From the NCBI GenBank assembly GCA_017303615.1, contig JAFLCK010000023.1, positions 1 through 64,000 of the forward strand: a DNA stretch of 64,000 nt, written 5' to 3'. The notes below the pieces were generated by a model. That model searched no databases. It was given only the letters and a program-made list of their open reading frames with translations, and was not told where the DNA came from. Origin of the DNA: Obscuribacter phosphatis_A. GTDB taxonomy: Bacteria > Cyanobacteriota > Vampirovibrionia > Obscuribacterales > Obscuribacteraceae. The first letter of the stretch is position 1. Each line of letters opens with the position of its first letter. This document shows, piece after piece, positions 24,904 through 32,387 of the stretch. The translations under genes were made by a program, and so were the position numbers.

Positions 24904-25125
24904 CTAGTCGATGATCCAGGGCTTGGCGTTGTCGCCGGTGATCTGGATTGTACGACCTGGCTCGGTGGATTTTGTGCCGCCATAGTTGGTGGCTTGTTCT
25001 ACTTTCCACACCATGTCGCCAGCGATATGGCCAAGCGATCCCAGAGCGACTACGCAAAGGGCGGCTACGCAGCCGATACCGAGGGCGTACTCAACCATAC
25101 TTTGACCGCGCTTTCTGCGATTCAT
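24904..25125 (-). CDS. flp: Flp-type pilin
   Basis: 73 residues from the ATG at 25125. AAGGAG (25133-25138) is 7 bases away; the adjacent ATG at 25128 is also possible (4 bases). The sequence has the Flp signature: a short basic leader, then G-Q-S-M-V-E-Y-A-L (cut after Gly, with Glu5 and Tyr6), then a hydrophobic helix (IGCVAALCVVALGSLGHIAG). The C-terminal tail is longer and more polar than in minimal Flp pilins. This is the major subunit of the Tad pilus and the first gene of the operon. Confidence 0.88.
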   Translation of the reverse strand: MNRRKRGQSMVEYALGIGCVAALCVVALGSLGHIAGDMVWKVEQATNYGGTKSTEPGRTIQITGDNAKPWIID

Positions 25126-25229
25126 CATCTTTCTCCTTCTCATTCTGCGTTCAATCTATATTTGGGTTTGTGATTTGTTTTGACTAAAGTTTGGACAATG
25201 CCACTTTTTGCATTACTCGCTAATCTCTT

Positions 25230-25244
25230 TGCGAATAATTCTCA
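25230..25244. promoter_or_regulatory. Fur-family-like 7-1-7 palindrome upstream of the pilin gene
   Basis: TGCGAATAATTCTCA is one base away from the perfect palindrome TGAGAAT-N-ATTCTCA. This 15-bp, 7-1-7 form is typical of Fur/PerR/Zur operators (Fur reference form TGATAATNATTATCA). It lies 105-119 bp upstream of the pilin start. Which family member would bind cannot be told. Confidence 0.45.
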
Positions 25245-25404
25245 ATAGCTGTACAAAAGGCTAGCAGTCTCAACCGGGCTCAGTCAATTAAGAGCTTCTC
25301 AGGAAGATATCGACTATTCAGTCTTGACAATATTAAGATTTCAGCCGGTGGGCGTTTTCGGTAATCGGCTGCAAAACTTACCAGCTTGCAATCGACCTTA
25401 GGGG

Positions 25405-25419
25405 TGAGAATTATTCTTA
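25405..25419. promoter_or_regulatory. Second Fur-family-like 7-1-7 palindrome
   Basis: TGAGAATTATTCTTA is again one base away from TGAGAAT-N-ATTCTCA. It lies just past the stop of the minus-strand gene ending at 25425 and 175 bp from the first site. A pair of similar sites in one 281-bp intergenic region makes chance less likely. Confidence 0.4.
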
Positions 25420-25424
25420 ATAAA

Positions 25425-26132
25425 TCAATACCCGGTATCGCCAAGAACCACTTCCGCTTCATCCCGGGCGTTCTTGAAGCCCTTTGGTTCTTGGAATATC
25501 TGGTCGTTTAGCTTGGCTTTCTCCGCTTTCAGTGTATTGAGAAGCTGTGTCAACTTAATGCCGCTCAAACCGGTCTTTTCATCTTTGTAATTTTCAAAAA
25601 ACTGCAGGCGCAGAGGAAAACCCAAACCGGTCGGGCAGTCGCTCAGATGGGCGCAGGCGATCTCCATCTCTTTAGGCAGATTGAGCTCGCGGGTGGCATA
25701 AATATTCATGCGCGGCCTTGGCAACTTCTTCTTATCTTTGTATATGTGTTCTGACCGGTAACCCTGACACATAAAGTCGGCTATTTTACGGTCTTCTATG
25801 CGACGCAAGACTTCCACCGTGCCAAGTTTCTTGTCTTTCTCTGCGACTGTGCGCAGAGTCAGTCTTTTGGCGACACTGTCCACCGTAGTCTTGTATTGCA
25901 GTTTTTGCTCGGTGTTATACATGATGATGAACTTGTAGGGCGGCTTGAGATGAATCTGCAAATCCATCGCATCCATGCGAAAACGTGTCGGGGTCACATA
26001 GCAGGTCAGCTTGCCATATCTTGAACTATCCTGCTTGAAGATATATCCGTCTTCGGCGGCGGCTTCTGCTTGAGGCGAGAATCCGCCGAGCAGGCTGCAA
26101 GCCAAGAGTGACCAATAATATTTTGAGGGCAA
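25425..26132 (-). CDS. Secreted hypothetical protein
   Basis: 235 residues. A signal peptide is visible (MPSKYYWSLLACSLLGGFSPQAEA). The mature part is mostly short strands with charged residues (YVTPTRFRMDAMDLQIHLKP, KFIIMYNTEQKLQYKTTVDS), giving a pattern like that of lipoprotein-localisation or beta-sandwich domains. Three cysteines (in LTCYV, FMCQG and the IACAHLSDC region) may form disulfides. I recognise no family. It is divergent from the kinase gene at 26278 and upstream, on the same strand, of the Tad operon. No promoter for it is evident. Confidence 0.65.
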   Translation of the reverse strand: MPSKYYWSLLACSLLGGFSPQAEAAAEDGYIFKQDSSRYGKLTCYVTPTRFRMDAMDLQIHLKPPYKFIIMYNTEQKLQYKTTVDSVAKRLTLRTVAEKDKKLGTVEVLRRIEDRKIADFMCQGYRSEHIYKDKKKLPRPRMNIYATRELNLPKEMEIACAHLSDCPTGLGFPLRLQFFENYKDEKTGLSGIKLTQLLNTLKAEKAKLNDQIFQEPKGFKNARDEAEVVLGDTGY

Positions 26133-26183
26133 AGTTCAGATCTCCTGTGCAGAGATTATAGACCCAAATTTTTAGGAGTCAGT

Positions 26184-26228
26184 ATGTTTAAGCTGCACAG
26201 AACAACTAAACAGACTTATCTAAAGTAG
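26184..26228 (+). CDS. Possible 14-residue leader peptide before the kinase gene
   Basis: AGGAG (26174-26178) is 5 bases before an ATG that opens a 14-codon frame, MFKLHRTTKQTYLK, ending in TAG. The stop lies inside the left arm of a small inverted repeat (26224-26244). The kinase gene begins 49 bases further on. The arrangement resembles a translated leader, but with so short a frame chance is a real alternative. Confidence 0.25.
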   Translation: MFKLHRTTKQTYLK

Positions 26229-26244
26229 TGATTTGCCGACTACT
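26224..26244 (+). repeat. Inverted repeat upstream of kinase gene
   Basis: AGTAGT and ACTACT form a perfect 6-bp inverted repeat around a 9-base spacer. It lies 34-54 bp before the kinase start and overlaps the stop of the possible leader peptide. No U tract follows it. Confidence 0.3.
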
Positions 26245-26277
26245 CAGCCCAGTTCTTGATGCTAAACTAGTGCTTAT

Positions 26278-28365
26278 ATGACTGATTCGAATGATCGCAA
26301 GAAATTGACCGGCTTGACCCTCGATCGCTGGGAGATTCTTGATCGTATCGGTGAAGGCGGCATGAGCGAGGTTTATCGCGCCAGGCACGTGATCATGAAT
26401 AAGTTTGGCGCGGTCAAGTTTCTTAAAGCCGATCTTTCGCAAGACGAAACCGCAGTAAAGCGTTTCCAACAAGAAGCGATGACCTCAGGCAGTCTTGCTC
26501 ATCCTAATGTGGTGCAGGTCTATGACTGTGGGGCATCAGAGCAGGGCTTTTATCTTATTTTGGAATTTCTAGAGGGGCTGTCTCTGGAAGACCTGCTTAT
26601 CGAGCGGGCCGATGCCGATGAAGAAGGCATTGGGCGCTTGAGCATCGATGAGGCTATTCCCATCTTTATCAAGGTCTGTCAGGGGCTTGCCCATGCCCAT
26701 AGCCGCGGCATTGTACACAGAGATCTTAAGCCCAGCAATATCATGATTTTGCGTCAAAATAACGATGTCAAAATAGTCGACTTTGGCATAGCTAAGTTTA
26801 TGATGACCGCCGGGCGAGAGCTCAACTCGCTTACCAAGACCGGCGAAGTTTTTGGCTCGCCGCTATATATGAGCCCCGAACAATGCCGCGGGCGTCAACT
26901 GGACGGGCGCGCCGATATTTATTCACTGGGCTGTCTTATGTATGAAGCGGTGACCGGGCGCAAACTCATGGCTGGGCGCAATCCTACCGAGGTGATGCTC
27001 AAGCATGTAGAGAAGAAACCAGACTTGACCGCCCTTGAGTCTTTGAACCATGTCGGCGCCCCTCTGCTTCACGCCATCGTGGCGCGCTGTCTTGAGAAAG
27101 AACCTGAAAGTCGCTTTGCCGATGTGGAAGAACTGATTGCCGCCTTAGAAGAAGTGCCTTTAACAAGCTCGTCAAAAAAAACTACAGCTGCTAGAGACAA
27201 TCAAGTCGAGCAAAGTGGTTTCAGCATAATGACACCACTTTTGGTGCTGGCCGCCCTGGTCACAGTTTTACTAATGGGCGTGGCAGTCTTTGCTCTTTGG
27301 CCGGTGCCCAAGATTCCCGAGCACCAGTTGAAGTTGAAAGATCCACAGCCGCTCTTGACCTATACCTATCGACCCCGTCTTTTCGATGCTAGAAGAAAGA
27401 AAGAACTGCTGGAAGTGCAGCCGACTCTAGATTTTTTGAGAGGCGGAGTAAAGGAGCCCTCGCCGGAGAATTTGCTCAAAATCTGTCGGCTCAATCTAAA
27501 CTGCGCTGATATCAAATATGCAGATCAGCGTTATGAAAAAGCCGGCAAAGATTTTGCTGATGTTTTAGATGATCTGAAGAAATACAAAGATGTCAAAATC
27601 GGTGTCGATGTACTAGACAAGCTGGATAAAACTGTTAGTGACGGAACTAGACTGGTTGCCTCTGAAAGGCAAGGCAATATAGAGCTTAGCCTGAAGGCTA
27701 ATCTAGGCGCTGTAGCTGCTTATCGAGCTGCTCAAAGAAACTCGCAGCCACGCGATAGCGCGACCGATTCTTTCAATAACGATATGCGAGAGGTGCTGCA
27801 TGACGCCGAAGACGCTCTCAATGATGTTCACATTGAAAAGTACGGCGACCCAATAGTGCTGAACGATCTTTTGACTGTCTTTATAGTACATATGGAAGAT
27901 AACCACGAACTGGAAAAAGCCAGGCGTTATCTGGAAAGAAATCTTTCGGTGGAGTTTTTGCAGCGTTTAGCCGATAGGCGCAGAAATATTAGTTCTTCCG
28001 ATTTGGAACAAGATGAGCACGCCAACAAGCTGGAAGAAATAAATAAGAGGGCAAACTTAGCCGACCTTTATCGAATCGCCGAGAAATTCGATAAGGAAGA
28101 TCCATACTTGGAGCCGCTTGAATATATGCAGAATGAGCCGCAAATTGAAAAGTCGCTGCTCAGTCGCCTGCGCTTCAGGCACGGGCTCTACTTGCTTGAG
28201 CGTGAAAAGGGCGACTATTTTAGACAAGCCGCCGCCGAGTTTGAAAGAGCCTTATCCGGACTTACCGGTTCAGAGAAAACTGCCTGTGCTTCCTATGCTT
28301 ATGAAGCTAAGAAGCATTATGATTGGTTTGGCTCCCTTTTGTTCCGATTTCATAATGGCATCTAA
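26278..28365 (+). CDS. Membrane Ser/Thr protein kinase with large external helical domain
   Basis: 695 residues. A complete Hanks-type kinase domain spans about 18-292: glycine loop GEGGMSEVY (25-33), Lys47 in AVKFLK, HRDLKPSN (Asp149), DFG (168-170), and GSPLYMSPEQ at the activation segment. One membrane helix (about 320-341) follows. The remaining 350 residues should lie outside the membrane and are strongly helical, with TPR-like periodicity and no PASTA repeats. The likely role is sensing an envelope signal and phosphorylating cytoplasmic Ser/Thr targets. It lies 45 bp upstream of a second, similar kinase gene in the same direction. Confidence 0.9.
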   Translation: MTDSNDRKKLTGLTLDRWEILDRIGEGGMSEVYRARHVIMNKFGAVKFLKADLSQDETAVKRFQQEAMTSGSLAHPNVVQVYDCGASEQGFYLILEFLEGLSLEDLLIERADADEEGIGRLSIDEAIPIFIKVCQGLAHAHSRGIVHRDLKPSNIMILRQNNDVKIVDFGIAKFMMTAGRELNSLTKTGEVFGSPLYMSPEQCRGRQLDGRADIYSLGCLMYEAVTGRKLMAGRNPTEVMLKHVEKKPDLTALESLNHVGAPLLHAIVARCLEKEPESRFADVEELIAALEEVPLTSSSKKTTAARDNQVEQSGFSIMTPLLVLAALVTVLLMGVAVFALWPVPKIPEHQLKLKDPQPLLTYTYRPRLFDARRKKELLEVQPTLDFLRGGVKEPSPENLLKICRLNLNCADIKYADQRYEKAGKDFADVLDDLKKYKDVKIGVDVLDKLDKTVSDGTRLVASERQGNIELSLKANLGAVAAYRAAQRNSQPRDSATDSFNNDMREVLHDAEDALNDVHIEKYGDPIVLNDLLTVFIVHMEDNHELEKARRYLERNLSVEFLQRLADRRRNISSSDLEQDEHANKLEEINKRANLADLYRIAEKFDKEDPYLEPLEYMQNEPQIEKSLLSRLRFRHGLYLLEREKGDYFRQAAAEFERALSGLTGSEKTACASYAYEAKKHYDWFGSLLFRFHNGI

Positions 28366-28410
28366 AGACAGTGGTGTTTGGCAGACTGAAAGTATGAGTA
28401 CAAAATATGA

Positions 28411-30405
28411 GTGCAATATATGACGTCAGGTAGAGATACATTTAGTTTCAAGGACGACGCTTTTTCCCAGTCGAAAGATCCTTTTATAGGCAAGGTGCTC
28501 GACCACTATGAAATAGAAGAGAAAATAGCCGATGGCAGCCTCAGCTCGGTCTATATAGCCATTGACAGCAATAACCGTCAGGAGGTTATTGTCAAGGTAA
28601 TTCATAAGCATCTCATTTCGACTATCAAAAATTACAAGAAATTGGAGCAGAAGATAAGGGCTCTGATTGCCCTCAATAGTCCTAACATTGCCACCTATAA
28701 AGATGTGGTCTTTGTTGATGGTCGTGTTTGTTTAATCATGAAACCCTTGGTTTTCGAGAGTCTCGAGGATCTGCTTTCCAAAACCGGACACATCGGACCA
28801 GAGCGCGCCGTTGGTATTTTCAGCCAGGTCTGCGATGCTCTGACAGCGGCTAACAAAGCCGATATCATGCACCGAGACATCAAGCCAAGCAATATCATTA
28901 TTTTAGATAACCAAAAGTTCTCAGACGACATCATGGTTCTAGACTTTGGTATTGCCCGTATCATCGCCGAAGAAACTGAAGGCGGTAAGACAGATCAGTT
29001 TATGACTCGTACCCGTGAGGCTTTCGGCAGCCCGCTTTATCTAAGTCCCGAGCAATGTGCCGGTAAGAAAGTCGATAACCGCTCCGATATTTATTCACTC
29101 GGTTGCGTAATCTATGAATCTCTCACCGGCAAACCTCCTTTTGTCGGTAAGAACGTGCTTGAAACCGCCTACAAGCATATGAATGATAATCCGCGCGACA
29201 TGGGGCTCGATCCTTCGATGGAGCCCATCTCGTCGCGCTTCGAAGAAGTAGTGGCTAAGTGTCTGGCAAAAGATCCCGATGCTCGCTATCAGAGTGCCGC
29301 CGATCTTAAAGATGACCTAGAACTGCTTATGACCGCCGAAGACGCCGAATGGGAAGCAGAAGCCGGTGTCTATCGCGAAGAAACACCGCGTAAGCGGGAA
29401 AAGAAAAGTACGCGCATATCGGTGGAAGCAATAATTTGGGGCGTTTCCATTTTCTTTCTGGTCGGTATTGTCGGCTTTTGGTCTTGGTTCATTCTTAAGC
29501 CGGAAGGCAGCAAGAAGTATCCCAATTTTGACAGCAACACACTTTGGCTCGTCAATCCAAGCAGCAAGACTAAACCTATAGACGACTTCGGCAATAAAGA
29601 AGAAGCCATCAAACTTTCTTTGCAAAACATTGAAAGAGACATGGGGACCAATTGTAGAGAATACGCCGACTCTGTCTTTTCACTGGTGCAGCTCTATTTT
29701 GAAAGTCAGCACTGGAGCGATGCTCAGCAGTATGCCCGCAAATTGGTCTCGGTCACTGAAAAGTTAGAGAAGGACGGACAGGAAGGTCCCGGACCACTAT
29801 CTGAATGTTTGCGCCTGGTGGCCTATTCGGCCTTTATGGCCGGAGACTATACTGAAGCCATCGCCGCCGGTACCAGATCAGTTGATCTTTCCTATGGCAA
29901 AGAAACATTGAATGGTCAGACGATTCAATGTTTGAGAGTCTTGGGCGATATTTACTCGAGACAAGATAAGTTGCGCAAGGCTGCTGAAGTTTACAACAAA
30001 CTCTTCGCCATGGCCGAACAAGACAAAGAACAGCATCCGACCATTTACTGGGAAGCAACCGCCAAGTTCGGCGACATCTATAGACGTTTAGGCGACTATA
30101 ACGAAGCTGAGCGTCTCTATAAGCTTGGTATCGAATGGTGGCGTTCACACGGTATGCCCGATAATATCTGGGCTGTGCGCGCCCTCTATGGCTATGCCAT
30201 GGTGCTCAGTTATCAAAATAAATTCAAAGAATCGGAAGAGTTATTGAAAGAAGATCTGAGCATCATCAAGCGTCTAAACAATGTCGAACTTGGTCTTGTT
30301 GGTGCCGTGCGCAAGCTCTATGTAGATACTTTGTGGCATACCAACTGGATGGGTGCAGTTTCAGCCCAACTGGGCGATCTAGATAAAGACATCAAGCGTA
30401 AGTAG
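28411..30405 (+). CDS. Membrane Ser/Thr protein kinase with external TPR domain
   Basis: 664 residues. The kinase domain covers about 33-308. The glycine loop is weak (IADGSLSSVY), but the catalytic residues are intact: Lys62 in VKVI, HRDIKPSN (Asp156), DFG (178-180), GSPLYLSPEQ. A membrane helix (about 339-362) leads to an external region with four or more TPR units (for example about 480-610, EAERLYKLGIEWW). The start is either the GTG at 28411 or the ATG at 28420; a TGA precedes the GTG directly. It is probably cotranscribed with the kinase upstream and may be a paralogue that senses a different partner. A terminator follows. Confidence 0.9.
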   Translation: MQYMTSGRDTFSFKDDAFSQSKDPFIGKVLDHYEIEEKIADGSLSSVYIAIDSNNRQEVIVKVIHKHLISTIKNYKKLEQKIRALIALNSPNIATYKDVVFVDGRVCLIMKPLVFESLEDLLSKTGHIGPERAVGIFSQVCDALTAANKADIMHRDIKPSNIIILDNQKFSDDIMVLDFGIARIIAEETEGGKTDQFMTRTREAFGSPLYLSPEQCAGKKVDNRSDIYSLGCVIYESLTGKPPFVGKNVLETAYKHMNDNPRDMGLDPSMEPISSRFEEVVAKCLAKDPDARYQSAADLKDDLELLMTAEDAEWEAEAGVYREETPRKREKKSTRISVEAIIWGVSIFFLVGIVGFWSWFILKPEGSKKYPNFDSNTLWLVNPSSKTKPIDDFGNKEEAIKLSLQNIERDMGTNCREYADSVFSLVQLYFESQHWSDAQQYARKLVSVTEKLEKDGQEGPGPLSECLRLVAYSAFMAGDYTEAIAAGTRSVDLSYGKETLNGQTIQCLRVLGDIYSRQDKLRKAAEVYNKLFAMAEQDKEQHPTIYWEATAKFGDIYRRLGDYNEAERLYKLGIEWWRSHGMPDNIWAVRALYGYAMVLSYQNKFKESEELLKEDLSIIKRLNNVELGLVGAVRKLYVDTLWHTNWMGAVSAQLGDLDKDIKRK

Positions 30406-30416
30406 ACAGATAAAAG

Positions 30417-30447
30417 AAGAAGAGGAAGATTTTTTCTTCCTCTTCTT
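30417..30447. terminator. Bidirectional terminator between convergent genes
   Basis: A 13-bp perfect stem (AAGAAGAGGAAGA at 30417-30429, TCTTCCTCTTCTT at 30435-30447) has a TTTTT loop. It sits between the plus-strand kinase gene and the minus-strand TPR gene. Pyrimidine-rich sequence follows on the plus side and A-rich sequence on the other, so it can serve both directions. The stem is low in G+C. Confidence 0.65.
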
Positions 30448-30481
30448 TCTTAATTTGCTTTGTTTAGGCTGGCTTGTCTAA

Positions 30482-31525
30482 TTACTTGGTTTTTTCCAGC
30501 TTGTTCATTGCCTCTAGAGCAATTTTGGAATCAGGTTTGATTTCCAAAGCCTTCTTGTATTCAGCCAGGGCCGATTGTTTTTGCCCTTGCTTTTCCAAGA
30601 ACTGAGCGTATTCGACGTGGGCGGTAACATCGCGAGGGGCCAGTTGAATGGCGCCTTTGAATTCAGCTTCGGCTTGTTTGTTATCGCCGGATGCAGCCAG
30701 AGCTGTAGCCAGTCTGCGCTTTGCCGGTGAGAAGTTAGGCACTGTTTTGAGAGCTTTGCGTTGGTTTTCGATGGCGCCTTTATAGTCGCCCTGTTTCTCG
30801 AGCATCCAACCTAGACCACTCAAGGCATTTGGATGATTGGGGGCAATTTTGAGAGCGTCTTTGAAAGCTTGTACAGCCGACTGGGTATCGCCTGATTCGG
30901 CATAGATATTGCCCAGGTTGATATAAGACTCGGGTACTCTTTTATCGAGGGCGATAGCCTGTTGTTCAGCTTCGATGGCTTGCGGATACTTGCCTTGCTG
31001 AGCCAAGAGCACACCCAGGTTAATCAAGGGCGAAGCGTCTTTATCATTCAGTTCGCTAGCTTTTTTGTAGGCGGCAATGGCTTCATCTACTTTGCCCAAG
31101 TGGGTACAGGCAAAGCCCAGGTCCATGTGGGAACGGAAGCTAGTTGGCTTCAATTTGCAGGCTTCTTGGAACTCGACCATGGCTTCTTGTATTTTGCCTT
31201 GGTTGGCGAGAATTTGACCAAGCACGACGTGGGGCAGGAAGCTTTTGCCGTCTAGTTTAATCGACTGTTTGCATTCCAAAATGGCTGTGTCATAGTCTTC
31301 CATTGCCGCCAAAACGGCGCCCAGTCTCTGGTGCGCTTTAGCATTGGTGGGTTCTTGTCTGATTGCTTCTCTGAACTGTTTGGTGGCTTCTTTCAAGTTC
31401 ATTTTGTGATAAGCCGCTTCGCCTTTTTTCATGGCTTCCGACTCTTCTTGAGCCGTAGCGGGGCTTGTATTGAGAAGCGCTGCCATAAGAAGAAGCGCAC
31501 CGCCTCCAATCTTATTCAATTTCAT
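30482..31525 (-). CDS. Secreted TPR protein
   Basis: 347 residues. A signal peptide (about 1-25, ending TSPATAQ) is followed by about nine consecutive TPR units from about residue 35 to the end, with typical spacing, such as AKAHQRLGAVLAAMEDYDTAILECKQSI and PESYINLGNIYAESGDTQSAVQAFKDAL (each split in the text). It is probably periplasmic or surface-anchored and acts as a scaffold for protein-protein contacts. It stands alone between a terminator and deoC, which starts 29 bp upstream of its end of transcription unit order (deoC stop at 31555), so deoC may be cotranscribed. Confidence 0.8.
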   Translation of the reverse strand: MKLNKIGGGALLLMAALLNTSPATAQEESEAMKKGEAAYHKMNLKEATKQFREAIRQEPTNAKAHQRLGAVLAAMEDYDTAILECKQSIKLDGKSFLPHVVLGQILANQGKIQEAMVEFQEACKLKPTSFRSHMDLGFACTHLGKVDEAIAAYKKASELNDKDASPLINLGVLLAQQGKYPQAIEAEQQAIALDKRVPESYINLGNIYAESGDTQSAVQAFKDALKIAPNHPNALSGLGWMLEKQGDYKGAIENQRKALKTVPNFSPAKRRLATALAASGDNKQAEAEFKGAIQLAPRDVTAHVEYAQFLEKQGQKQSALAEYKKALEIKPDSKIALEAMNKLEKTK

Positions 31526-31554
31526 TGATCTTTCTCCTTGCCTTTCGAAAGGCT

Positions 31555-32247
31555 TTAGTAGGCGGCTGCCTTTTCATCTGCAGTTTGTAATTTGACGATA
31601 TCTACCCCGGCCGATGTTCCCAGTCTGGTGGCACCAGCGTCGATAAGGGCTTTGGCTTTGGCATAGTCTCTGATGCCGGCTGAAGCTTTGATGCCTAGCT
31701 TGGCCGAGCCCAGAGCTTTCTTGATCAGTTCTATATCGGCGACGGTGGCCCCTTTGCCGTCTTTGACAAAACCGGTGGAAGTTTTCACCATGGCTGCTCC
31801 GGCTTTGACACAGCATTCGGTGGCCTGCACTTTTTCGTCATCAGAGAGCAAGTCGGCTTCGATGATTACTTTCACCGGCATGCCTTTGGCTGCTTTCACA
31901 ATCGATTTGATTTCTTCGGTGACATAGTCTAGGTCTCCCGACTTGAGCGCGCCGACATTGATGACCATGTCGATTTCTTCGGCACCCTCGGCAACGGCAC
32001 GCTGTGTTTCGGCAATTTTGATGTCGGTAAGGTTGGCTCCTAAAGGGAAACCGATAACTGTTGCCACGGCGACATTGGAAGAGGATAGTTCTTTCACCGC
32101 CTGTCTGACGAAGCAGGGATTGACGCAAACAGCAAAGAACTTATGCTCCATTGCTTCTTGACAAAGCTTGCTCACCTGAGCCTTGGTGGCTTGGGGCAAA
32201 AGCAAGGTGTGATCGATATATTTAGCTAGATCAATAGAGTTCGACAC
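31555..32247 (-). CDS. deoC: Deoxyribose-phosphate aldolase
   Basis: 230 residues, normal for the family. It cleaves 2-deoxyribose 5-phosphate to acetaldehyde and glyceraldehyde 3-phosphate in deoxynucleoside catabolism. The Schiff-base lysine is Lys155 in MVKTSTGF, with the supporting Asp93 (EEIDMVINVG) and Lys187 (GIKASAGI). The fold's start, DLAKYIDHTLLLPQA, is typical. carB is upstream in the same direction with a 140-bp gap; the TPR gene follows 29 bp downstream. Confidence 0.95.
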   Translation of the reverse strand: MSNSIDLAKYIDHTLLLPQATKAQVSKLCQEAMEHKFFAVCVNPCFVRQAVKELSSSNVAVATVIGFPLGANLTDIKIAETQRAVAEGAEEIDMVINVGALKSGDLDYVTEEIKSIVKAAKGMPVKVIIEADLLSDDEKVQATECCVKAGAAMVKTSTGFVKDGKGATVADIELIKKALGSAKLGIKASAGIRDYAKAKALIDAGATRLGTSAGVDIVKLQTADEKAAAY

Positions 32248-32387
32248 GGTTAAAGTCTCAAGCGAAAGTATAGACGCCCAAGATTCTAGCCTTTTTCCTC
32301 GGCTCTTTTATTACACGCTTTTCCACTTATGGCTTGGCGGCAATATAGTTTTAGCTCTGTTTAGGTCTAACTCTATTTAGATCAGGC

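Noticed and set aside
25233..25416. GAATAATTCTCA and its inverted copy could be the ends of a small mobile element
   Set aside because: Only 12 bp match. Each end is itself nearly palindromic, no target-site duplication is seen, and regulatory sites explain the pattern better.
25280..25462. A 60-codon minus-strand frame downstream of the secreted protein gene
   Set aside because: It overlaps the end of the 25425-26132 gene, has no ribosome binding site and covers one of the Fur-type palindromes.
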